Source: Streptomyces sp. TG1A-60 (GTDB taxonomy: Bacteria; Actinomycetota; Actinomycetes; Streptomycetales; Streptomycetaceae). Taken from it: DNA of 64,000 nucleotides. The notes beneath the pieces were generated by a model that was not told the origin of the DNA, searched no databases, and saw only the letters and a program-made list of their open reading frames with translations. Made by a program: the position numbers and the translations under genes. This document shows, in pieces, positions 53,948-60,992 of this stretch; the stretch's first letter is position 1; each line of letters begins with the position of its first letter. Where the stretch lies: the NCBI RefSeq assembly GCF_037201975.1, contig NZ_CP147520.1:434001-498000 (forward strand), written 5' to 3'.

Positions 53948-54520
53948 TTACCTGACAATCATTTTCATATGACCGCCGAAGGGGCGAGTGATCGCGGGCA
54001 CCGGGACCTCGAAGTGCACGACACGCTCCCCGGTCTCCGCGCGCTCGTCGCACACGGCCGCGCCCTGCGAGTGCCAGAACTCCTCGGCACCGGGCACCGC
54101 GGGGTCCGTGTGCAGGTAGACGGAGCGGTAGCCGCCGTCGACCGCCGCGAAGTCCAGCAGCCCGGCGACCAGCCGCCGGGCGAGCCCGCGCCGCCGGTGT
54201 TCGGCGCTCACGTAGACGCGCCGCAGCTGCGCGGTCTCGCCGGAGGGGTATCGCTCGGCCAGCCAGCGGGGGTTGGGCGGATGGGCGGGACCGCGCGAGT
54301 CCAGCGCGCCGGTGGCGACGACCGTGCCGTCGCGTCCGTCGACGGCCACCAGGAGCACATGCCGGTCGGGGTCGACGTACGCGCCGTGGAGGTCGATGAT
54401 GTCGCGGTGCCAGCGCGGCACATAGCCGGTGCCGAAGTCCCGGTAGACGGTGTCCAGCATCACCGTACGGGCGCCGTCGAGGTCGTCGGGTCCTGCCACC
54501 CTGATGTCATAGCGTCGCAC
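53948..54520 (-). CDS. GNAT-family acetyltransferase
   Basis: From GTG 54520 the 190-residue protein has the GNAT acetyl-CoA motif QLRRVYVSAEHRRRGLARRLVAGLLDFA and downstream SVYLHTDPAVPGAEEFW. An in-frame ATG at 54550 is an alternative start. Its last codons (MKMIVR and stop) overlap the Zur-like box of the next gene. The acceptor is unknown. It is divergent from the Ppx/GppA gene with a GCAT/ATGC palindrome in the gap. Confidence 0.82.
   Translation of the reverse strand: MRRYDIRVAGPDDLDGARTVMLDTVYRDFGTGYVPRWHRDIIDLHGAYVDPDRHVLLVAVDGRDGTVVATGALDSRGPAHPPNPRWLAERYPSGETAQLRRVYVSAEHRRRGLARRLVAGLLDFAAVDGGYRSVYLHTDPAVPGAEEFWHSQGAAVCDERAETGERVVHFEVPVPAITRPFGGHMKMIVR
53953..53967 (-). promoter_or_regulatory. 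Candidate Zur box
   Basis: On the minus strand the site reads TGAAAATGATTGTCA, a 7-1-7 inverted repeat with one arm mismatch and one base away from the Streptomyces Zur consensus as recalled (TGAAAATGATTTTCA). It lies 60 bases before the solute-binding lipoprotein ATG and inside the end of the GNAT gene. It predicts zinc-dependent repression of the transporter operon. Confidence 0.6.
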
Positions 54521-54684
54521 CTGCGCATCATATGCAATAACTCTGATCATTCGGATCGGGGGTGCGATCGGCCCGTCGGCGGGGTGGTGTGCGGGAGCGC
54601 CAGGACGGCCGGTACACGCCTGTGCGCCACCAGCCGCCGTGCGCGGCACGCGTGCTGGGGCGGCTCGCGGGTACTTCGTCGGTC

Positions 54685-55707
54685 ATGCGGATGAGCGTGG
54701 TGGATGTGGGATCGAACACCGTACGGCTCGTGGTGGCGGACGCCGAGGGCGGTGTGCCGCTGCCGGTGCACACCGCCAAGTGGCGTCTGCGGCTGTCGGA
54801 GCAGGTGACGCCCGGCGGTGACGTGCCCGACGAGGCCGTACGACGGCTGTGCGACGCGGTCGCCGCGGCGGCGCGCACGGCTGAGCGGTGGGGGGCCTCG
54901 GCCCCGCTGGCGTTCGCGACCGCCGTGGTGCGCTCGGCACCGAACTGCCGGGACGTGCTGCGGACCGTACGAGCGGAGACCGGGGTGCGGATCTGTACCC
55001 TGCCGGGCGAGGTGGAGGCGGAGCTCACCTTCCTCGGGGCGCGGCGGTGGATGGGCTGGCGGGCGGGGCCGCTCGCACTGCTGGACATCGGGGGCGGTTC
55101 GCTGGAGGTGGCGTTCGGGCGGGGCCGGCTGCCGGACTTCGTGGCCTCGCTGCCGCTGGGCGCGGGCCGGCTGACCCATGAGTTCTTCCATGGACAGGAC
55201 CCGCCGTCGGCGGAGAGCATCAAGGCACTGCGCCGCAGGGTCCGCCATCAGCTCCGGGACGTCGCCGCACGCATCCGCTGGGAGGGGCCGCGCACCGCCG
55301 TGGCCACCTCGCGCACCTTCCAGCAGCTCTCCCGGCTGTGCGGGTCGGCCCCCGGCCGCCACGGTCCTTTCGTGGAGCGGGAGTTGCGCTGCGCGGACCT
55401 GGGGCGCGCGATCGTCAGCCTGGCCTCCCTCCCCGCGAGCGAGCGGTCGACCCTGCCGGGCATCTCCGCGCCGCGCGCGACGCAGAGCCTGGCCGGGGCG
55501 CTGGTCGGGCACACCACGATGAAGGTCACCGGTCTGCGGTCCGTGACGATCTGCCCCTGGGCGATCCGCGAGGGTGTGATGCTGCGGCACATCGAGGACG
55601 GCCCGGCGTGGTGGTCGGAGGTGACGCGCGACTTCGACGAGGAGGAGCAGGCCGGTTCGAGCACGACGGGCTCGGTGGCACTGCGCATCGCCGCGCCGGC
55701 CCGCTGA
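54685..55707 (+). CDS. Ppx/GppA-family phosphatase
   Basis: The 340-residue protein is an ASKHA-fold exopolyphosphatase/pppGpp phosphatase homologue: MSVVDVGSNTVRLVVAD (phosphate 1 loop), ATAVVRSAPN, ALLDIGGGSLEVAFG (phosphate 2 loop), and LPLGAGRLTHEFF. It is short, lacking the C-terminal HD-like domain of E. coli Ppx, which is usual for the actinobacterial Ppx1 type. It may hydrolyse polyphosphate ends. ATG at 54691 is also possible. Confidence 0.88.
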   Translation: MRMSVVDVGSNTVRLVVADAEGGVPLPVHTAKWRLRLSEQVTPGGDVPDEAVRRLCDAVAAAARTAERWGASAPLAFATAVVRSAPNCRDVLRTVRAETGVRICTLPGEVEAELTFLGARRWMGWRAGPLALLDIGGGSLEVAFGRGRLPDFVASLPLGAGRLTHEFFHGQDPPSAESIKALRRRVRHQLRDVAARIRWEGPRTAVATSRTFQQLSRLCGSAPGRHGPFVERELRCADLGRAIVSLASLPASERSTLPGISAPRATQSLAGALVGHTTMKVTGLRSVTICPWAIREGVMLRHIEDGPAWWSEVTRDFDEEEQAGSSTTGSVALRIAAPAR

Positions 55708-56245
55708 CGCGACAGCCGCCGGGTCCGGCCGGTGGACCGCCCGGAACCCGCGCAGGACCACGCGGCAGCGCGCGGGCCGGCCCGCTCCGGCAGCGGGCGG
55801 CGTCCCGGCCGGCACCCCGGGGCGGGTCCCGAACGCGCTCGTGCCGTGCAACACCCGGTACAGGACGCCGCGGTCGCCCGACTGCCGACGGACGGATTCG
55901 ACACCGCCGGCAGACACATTCGACGCGCGCGTCGAGGACGTGGCCCACCTCTCGCCCGTTCTCCGGCATCACGTCAACATGCCAGGGGCGCGGCGCGCGG
56001 GGCGCTCAAGCGCGAACTGATCGCCCGCCTGCGCACCTGGCGTGCGCTGCGGGTTCCCCGCACCCGCTCCCGACGGCGGGCGAGCGGGCTCGTCACACCC
56101 GAGGTCGTCTCGTCTCCTCCGCCGCAAGGGCCAAGTCCCAAGCAGCAGTTCAATGAAACGATTGAAGGACCCGCGGGCAGGCACACACCGTTCCGTGCCG
56201 AGAGCGGCACGGAATCCGAGCGATACAGAAGTGGAGACGCTTGAA
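55708..56245. other. Intergenic region with possible transposase remnant
   Basis: This 538-base gap has no intact gene. The only protein-like piece is a short Tn3-transposase-like stretch at about 55922-55990. The rest is GC-rich, with several overlapping repeats, before the start of the small gene at 56246. Confidence 0.4.
55922..55990 (+). pseudogene. Possible C-terminal remnant of a Tn3-family transposase
   Basis: The frame reads RVEDVAHLSPVLRHHVNMPG, similar to the last conserved block of Tn3-family TnpA proteins (EDVARLSPxxxxHINxLG). No terminal inverted repeat, resolvase or upstream catalytic region was found. The similarity is short and the call tentative. Confidence 0.3.
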
Positions 56246-56437
56246 GTGAAGTTCCTTCTCGAAGTCGACCTGGACGGCACGGACTGGGACGAGGGCACCA
56301 CCGTGCAGGAGCTGGAGCGCATACTGCGGTACTGGGGCGGCAACCTACGGCACTGCGAGATCGAACCCGGGGACGGTCAGCCCCTGTACGACTCCGGCCA
56401 CCAGGAGGTCGGCCGCTGGACCGTCACCTCCGAGTGA
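56246..56437 (+). CDS. Small conserved actinobacterial protein
   Basis: The 63-residue protein starts at GTG with GGAG 8 bases before it: VKFLLEVDLDGTDWDEGTTV, then ELERILRYWGGNL and ending QEVGRWTV. This acidic pattern is recurrent in Streptomyces small proteins of unknown function. An upstream GTG at 56231 would add five residues. No membrane segment. It is preceded by a GC-rich gap and followed by a hairpin. Confidence 0.7.
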   Translation: MKFLLEVDLDGTDWDEGTTVQELERILRYWGGNLRHCEIEPGDGQPLYDSGHQEVGRWTVTSE

Positions 56438-56466
56438 CCGGCTGAGAGTCACCGGCAGATGATGCC

Positions 56467-56506
56467 GGGGACCGGCCGGCGGCCCCACTCCGCTCGGCCG
56501 GCCCCC
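56467..56506. terminator. Hairpin between convergent genes
   Basis: GGGGACCGGCCG and CGGCCGGCCCCC pair along most of their length (7 perfect bases, one mismatch, then 4) around a 16-base loop, between the small gene and the inhibitor gene. Confidence 0.55.
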
Positions 56507-56613
56507 GGACGGGGATCGCGTGACACATCGCGACAGGGCTCGCGCTCCCCAGCCACGGGCCCTCGCTCATCACTCGCGGTGCCGCGCGACCCCGGTCTGC
56601 TACGACGCGGCGT

Positions 56614-57048
56614 CTAGAAGGCGTACAGGACGCTCGCGGCGGAATTCTTCAGGCACTCGTTGGGGAAGGTGCGCTCGTACGCGACGCGCTTGCCCTGCCA
56701 GACACCCTGGGCGGTGACGACCACCGGGTCGTACTCCTTGGTGCACATCACCCCGGCCCGGCCGGCCAGGGCGGCGAAGTCCCCGCCGACGGCGCCGAGT
56801 TCGGCACAGGCCTCGGCGGCGGCCGGGTGTGTGCCAAAGGGCCGCGGCGCGCAGGTCAGGGTGACCGCGCGCTCGGGGGTGGCGGCGGCTGCGGTCTCGC
56901 CGTGACCCGTGGTCAGGACCAGGGCAGCGGGAGCGTAGAGCCCGGCCGCGGCGGACTCGGGGGCGGCGAGCGCGGAACCCGTGAGGGGGCCGCAGACGGC
57001 GGTGGCCGCCAGGGTGAGAGTCGCTGCCCAACGCGCGGTCTTCGGCAT
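56614..57048 (-). CDS. Subtilisin-inhibitor-like (SSI family) secreted protein
   Basis: The 144-residue precursor has a signal peptide (about 1-29, ending SALA) and the SSI fold with four cysteines (C66, C81, C102, C132) and the family end [17 protein letters not shown]. The reactive loop reads [11 protein letters not shown]; by alignment with SSI (MCPMVYDP) the P1 residue is K104, which predicts trypsin-like protease inhibition. The second ATG (57048) is chosen because GGAAGG is 9 bases upstream. The upstream ATG at 57057 would sit too close to it. Confidence 0.92.
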   Translation of the reverse strand: MPKTARWAATLTLAATAVCGPLTGSALAAPESAAAGLYAPAALVLTTGHGETAAAATPERAVTLTCAPRPFGTHPAAAEACAELGAVGGDFAALAGRAGVMCTKEYDPVVVTAQGVWQGKRVAYERTFPNECLKNSAASVLYAF

Positions 57049-57439
57049 TGTGTGCATCCTTCCGCTCTGCAGGAGTGCCCGGACGGCTCCGCCACATCTG
57101 TCGTGTGGACGAATCGGCCCGGACGGTGCCGGATCGGCGAGCGCGAGTCTGCCGGGTCGCCGTCCGGAACACACATCGACCCCACGGGTTTCAGTAACTT
57201 TGAGTATTGAATCAGTGGCTAGAAGTCACAGAATTCGAGCATGCAAACCCCGATTCTGAGCGGTTCCTGGTCGCCCCGTGATCATGAATGGCCGGATCTC
57301 CACGGCTGAGCAATCGGCCTGAAACATTCCGCTTCGACGGCCCGCGTGCAGCGTCCCGGCCCCGCGCAACGGTGGACGGCGTCCGCCGGGATCGCCAGGA
57401 CGCGGAGCGGTTCTCGACGGCGAGGGGCGGGGCGAACGG
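57049..57439. other. Intergenic promoter region
   Basis: This 391-base gap lies between the divergent inhibitor gene and the FMN-enzyme remnant. The part at 57190-57245 is unusually AT-rich for the window and probably holds the inhibitor promoter. No gene or clear palindrome was seen. Confidence 0.4.
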
Positions 57440-57836
57440 ATGGCGAAGCGCTGGGCGGACTTCCGGTACGAGATCCGCCTGGGCGGGATGGGCCGTGCCG
57501 CTGCCGCCCGCCGATCTGACGCGCCTGGAGGAGCCAGCCGAGCACCGGAACGGCACGGGCCCGGTCGGTTATGTGGCGGGCAGCGCGGGCGACGGCAGCA
57601 CCGCGCGTGCCGGCCGGGAGGCCCTGGAGCGCCACCGGATCGTGCCGGAGATGCCGCGGGACGTGCGTGAACGGGACCTGTCCGACGAGGTGGTGGGCCG
57701 CGCTCTGCCCGCGCCGCCGACGCTCGCTCCGGTGGGGGTGCTGTCGATCGTGCGCCCAAAGGCGGTGTGCGCGGCGGGGGCCGCCGCCGCGCAGGGAGTG
57801 CCGTACATCCTGTCCTCGGCGTCCAGCACGCCCCTC
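57440..57836 (+). pseudogene. N-terminal remnant of a lactate monooxygenase-like FMN enzyme
   Basis: ATG at 57440 gives MAKRWADFRYEIRLGGMG, the start of lactate 2-monooxygenase-like alpha-hydroxy acid oxidases. A frameshift at about 57490 moves the similarity to another frame: VPLPPADLTRLEEPAE, VGYVAGSAGDGSTARAGREA, PTLAPVGVLSIV and GVPYILSSAS. Similarity ends near 57836, before the FMN-binding Lys and catalytic His region. The gene is both frameshifted and truncated. The 140 bases to the next gene hold nothing recognisable. Confidence 0.65.
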
Positions 57837-57979
57837 ACCGCCGGAAGCGAAGAGCAAGGGGCGCAGCCTCTGCTCCTCAAGGGCTCGGGGACGCGCGGCG
57901 ACCACGCGCTCCCCGCATCCGCCCACGGACCCCCCTCACAGACCGAACCCCGGAAGAAGGTACGGGAGTTCGAGCGACG

Positions 57980-59803
57980 TCACGGACAGCACCGGATCGG
58001 CCCCGTCCCGGAGTCGGAGCCGGTCTCCGTGGTCGTGTCGTCGCGCACGGACAGGACCGAGCCGCCCGGTTCGGCCTCCGCTGAGGAACTCGGCTCCGGG
58101 GAGCCGGACTTCTTCGCTCCCGGTATCGGGAGGTCGTCGTCCTCGCCGTCCTCGCCGTCCTCGCCGTTCTGGTCCGGCTTCTCGGAGACCGGCTCGGTCT
58201 CGGGCGTGGGCGCCCCGGACCCGGAGACGGAGAACGACTCGGGACTGGCGCTCACCCCGTCCGTGAGCCAGCTCTGCGCGTCGGAGGAGTCCCGCACCTT
58301 GACGACGATGTCTGCCTTGGGATCCGTGGCCGTGGTGGCGACTGCGAGCCCCTCACCCCACCGGGGCAGCAACTCGCCCTGCACCGTGAAGTCGTACCGC
58401 ACGTCGTCGCCGCGCCCGGAGTCCTCGTCGGCGCACCTACCGAGGACGACGACACCCGCGTCGACCTGGGAGTCCAGGCACAGCTCGGGGTCGGCGACAC
58501 TGCGCAGCAGCCCGTCCTCCTCGTACGACCACTTCTGCGTCCAGTCGGAGGAACACACCGCGAGCTCGGTCGAGGCGCCCTTCTCGGCCTTGCCGCCCTG
58601 GATGTCGAGGCACAGGTCGGCGGCCTGGTTGCGCAGCCGCGTCTGCTGCGGGGCGGTGGGCCGCCCGGCCGTGGCGGGTGGTGTCGCTGAGGCGGTGTCG
58701 GCTGTCTCGCCGTCGCCGGCTTCCGGCGCCGTGGCGATGCCGCCGGTGGCGCTGGTGGAGGCCGTGGCATCGGCGCCACTGCCGTCGTCCGACAGGAACG
58801 CGGCGCCCAGGATGGCCGCGATCAGCGCGCCCGAGGAGACGCCGACGGTGAGCAGGGCTCTGGGATTGCGCGTCGCGGACGTGATCCGGCGGCGCTGTGC
58901 GGGGATCTGAGAGAGCAAACGGTGACGGCCGCCGCTCCCCGGGCGTCTTGAACTCCCCTTCTGCGGCATGCGGCCGGGACGGGAGTCGAGATAGCGTCGG
59001 GCGCCCCAGCCGAGTACCGCTTCGGCGACGACTCCTCCGAGTCCGCCCTCGAAATGGCTGAGTTGCTCGGCGGCGTAACGGCAGAACCGGCACTCCAGCA
59101 GATGCTCCTGGACATCCGGCAGCAGGGCGCCGCCGCGGCGAATCGGCACGTCCAGCAGCCGGTTGTAGAAGCGGCAGTCCTTGGACGGCGCGAGTTCACG
59201 GTGGGCACGGACGCACCCCTCACGGAATTTCTCGCGCGCCTGCTCCAGTGTGGCCGCCGCGCTGTCGATGTCCAGCCCCAGCAGACCAGTGGGTATGGTA
59301 ATCGTTTCGGCTTCCACTTCGGTGTGCCAGAGCAAGCACTGGGCGACCGCCGGGAGGGCCTGGAAAGAGCGCTCGACGAGCTTGCGATTTTCGGGCGTCA
59401 TGGACTTCGCCGCCCGCATACCGCGCCCGCCGGCGGGTTTCCTCAGGTCCGGCAGCACACCGGACACGCCCTCTTCCGCGGACCACTCCTTGACGGTGTC
59501 GCGTGCGGTCACCAGCAGTCGGGGGCGCAGGGCGACGCCGGATTCGCCCCGCATCAGGCCGTCGAGCACCCGGTGGAAGGCTGTCGCCGTCACCATCGAG
59601 GCGACGCCGGAGCCGGAGGCGAGACAGATGACCGCGTAGTCGTACGTCGGCTGCCAGTGCCGCGCCATCAACAGGGCGACGGGATCGCCGGTGCCGCCTT
59701 CCGGCCAGCCTCTCAGCCGGGCGGCGAGAGTCTCGTCGGACTCACCGGGAACCGGCCCGGGCGCGGGCGGATAGGTGGGGCGAGGAGGGTGGGGGGTGTG
59801 CAC
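57980..59803 (-). CDS. Membrane protein with sigma-like N-terminus, zinc-finger motif and RICIN domain
   Basis: From GTG 59803 (GGAAGGA upstream) the 607-residue protein has an N-terminal helical region resembling a sigma-70 fold (about 30-215), an HxxxCxxC zinc-finger-like motif (HLLECRFCRY, about 230), one membrane helix (LTVGVSSGALIAAILGAAFL, about 312), a beta-trefoil RICIN lectin domain (about 375-500, NQAADLCLDIQGGKAEKG) and an acidic/Ser-rich tail. This order suggests a regulator anchored in the membrane that senses an external glycan, as known for other Streptomyces RICIN proteins. Partner sigma factor unknown. Confidence 0.75.
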   Translation of the reverse strand: MHTPHPPRPTYPPAPGPVPGESDETLAARLRGWPEGGTGDPVALLMARHWQPTYDYAVICLASGSGVASMVTATAFHRVLDGLMRGESGVALRPRLLVTARDTVKEWSAEEGVSGVLPDLRKPAGGRGMRAAKSMTPENRKLVERSFQALPAVAQCLLWHTEVEAETITIPTGLLGLDIDSAAATLEQAREKFREGCVRAHRELAPSKDCRFYNRLLDVPIRRGGALLPDVQEHLLECRFCRYAAEQLSHFEGGLGGVVAEAVLGWGARRYLDSRPGRMPQKGSSRRPGSGGRHRLLSQIPAQRRRITSATRNPRALLTVGVSSGALIAAILGAAFLSDDGSGADATASTSATGGIATAPEAGDGETADTASATPPATAGRPTAPQQTRLRNQAADLCLDIQGGKAEKGASTELAVCSSDWTQKWSYEEDGLLRSVADPELCLDSQVDAGVVVLGRCADEDSGRGDDVRYDFTVQGELLPRWGEGLAVATTATDPKADIVVKVRDSSDAQSWLTDGVSASPESFSVSGSGAPTPETEPVSEKPDQNGEDGEDGEDDDLPIPGAKKSGSPEPSSSAEAEPGGSVLSVRDDTTTETGSDSGTGPIRCCP

Positions 59804-60239
59804 AGAGCGGGTTTCCTTCCAAGGCGCAAGATGGCACACGGAGTGATGACCGCCGAAAAGGGCCCTGGATGGTGCGTACCTCTTTGGCGGGCGCCGGGAA
59901 AGCGGCCGGGGACAGAGCCGCACGATGACCCTCCGCCTTGAGCCTTTTGGGCCCTTCGGCGACCGGAGAAGCCAAGTGGCCTTTCCGGCCGGGCCATTGC
60001 CCATGCGCAGGAAGGTCACCCTTGCACAAGTTACTCGTGGCTAACAAGGCACTTGGGCAACATCCGCATCACTAAAAGCAGGTCAGATGACCGGTACGGA
60101 GTATTCCACTTCGCAGAATGAACCCTTCCGGTTCTCCTGGAACCCAAAGTCTCAAGCACCTCATGTGGCGCGAAACAGGCCGCCGACCGCGGCACTGGCT
60201 CCTCCCGCCCTCGGTCGGCGGCCCCGGGGGCGGGTTCGC
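59804..60239. other. Intergenic region, AT-richer part
   Basis: This 436-base gap between the RICIN gene and the toxin gene includes an AT-richer stretch (about 60010-60170), probably the RICIN gene's promoter, and the terminator at 60178-60223. No gene was identified. Confidence 0.4.
60178..60223. terminator. Hairpin downstream of toxin gene
   Basis: GGCCGCCGACCG and CGGTCGGCGGCC form a perfect 12-base stem with a 22-base loop after the toxin stop on the minus strand. Confidence 0.65.
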
Positions 60240-60617
60240 TCAGATCTGCCAGGACCGGAGCCGGTCCGCCGCCCCGTAGACGTCCGTGCTCCCGGAGAGC
60301 AGGTCACGCGCGAGGTCCACGAGGGCTCCGTAGGGCGGGTCGATGCCGACGCCGCTGACGAACATGTACGCCACGGCCGTCGCGCAGGCGAAACGGGCGT
60401 TGGCTGCCGGCAGCGGCTTGAGCAGCGCGAGGGTGTGCAGCAGCGCGGCGGCCCGCCAGGCCGGGTCGGAGTCCACACCGAGGCGCGGCGGATCGACGCG
60501 ATGCCGGGCCACGGCCGCGACGAGCGCGGAGAAGTCGTTGATGGTGGGCTGCTCGGGCATGACCTCTTCGTGTCGCTGGAGCAGCCAGGGCACGTCGATG
60601 TGGATGACGGGTGCCAT
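60240..60617 (-). CDS. Fic/Doc-like toxin with degenerate active site
   Basis: The 125-residue protein lies three bases after the antitoxin stop. It aligns with the Doc type by helix pattern: AAALLHTLALLKPLPAANARFACATAVAYMFVSG. The Fic/Doc motif HxFxDxNKR is here KPLPAANAR: the catalytic His, the Asp and the Lys are missing, while N and R remain. The Streptomyces subgroup often shows this divergence. Enzymatic nucleotidyl or phosphoryl transfer is therefore doubtful, and function as a toxin rests on the partner gene. Confidence 0.65.
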   Translation of the reverse strand: MAPVIHIDVPWLLQRHEEVMPEQPTINDFSALVAAVARHRVDPPRLGVDSDPAWRAAALLHTLALLKPLPAANARFACATAVAYMFVSGVGIDPPYGALVDLARDLLSGSTDVYGAADRLRSWQI

Positions 60618-60620
60618 CGG

Positions 60621-60866
60621 TCAGACGGCCCGCCCTTCCACCTTGACGACCGGTTCGTCGTCCGGGAAGGCGGCGGCGAACTCGTCCGCGTGTGCGGTGA
60701 AGAACTCGCGGAAGGCCTCCGCGCCTTCCTTCAGCGCCCGGTGCCGCACTATGTCGGCCGCGGCCGCCTCGCGCACGAGCGCCTTCATCGACGTACCGCG
60801 CTCCTTGGCTATCTGCCGCAGATCCTCTAGCTCGCGGTCACTGAACTCCACATTCAGAGCTGGCAT
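60621..60866 (-). CDS. Ribbon-helix-helix antitoxin-like protein
   Basis: The 81-residue protein begins MPALNVEFSDRELEDLRQIA and continues GTSMKALVREA, a ribbon-helix-helix fold (strand NVEFS, two helices), followed by an acidic C-terminal tail that would wrap the toxin. It is first in the pair, 3 bases before the toxin gene, the usual antitoxin-toxin order. It probably represses its own operon. Confidence 0.75.
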   Translation of the reverse strand: MPALNVEFSDRELEDLRQIAKERGTSMKALVREAAAADIVRHRALKEGAEAFREFFTAHADEFAAAFPDDEPVVKVEGRAV

Positions 60867-60942
60867 GCGCCAACGGTACCGCGAGGGTACTTACTCGTAA
60901 ATAGCCGCAGGTCACAAGGCACGGCATGCGGTACCAAAGAGG

Positions 60943-60976
60943 GTGCGGCCGACGCCCGGTGAGGCGTCGGCCGCAC
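60943..60976. terminator. Hairpin terminator of the GH9 gene
   Basis: GTGCGGCCGACGCC and GGCGTCGGCCGCAC form a perfect 14-base stem with a 6-base loop, 17 bases after the cellulase stop on the minus strand. Confidence 0.8.
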
Positions 60977-60992
60977 GCGGCCGGTGACGGAC

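Noticed and set aside
57288..58910. 540-codon plus-strand frame across the FMN-enzyme remnant and the RICIN gene
   Set aside because: Only the part to about 57836 has protein similarity; the rest is the antisense of the RICIN gene.
60087..60830. Plus-strand frame starting MTGTEYSTSQ
   Set aside because: Codon use at its start is not Streptomyces-like, there is no good ribosome binding site, and the frame runs antisense through the toxin and antitoxin genes.
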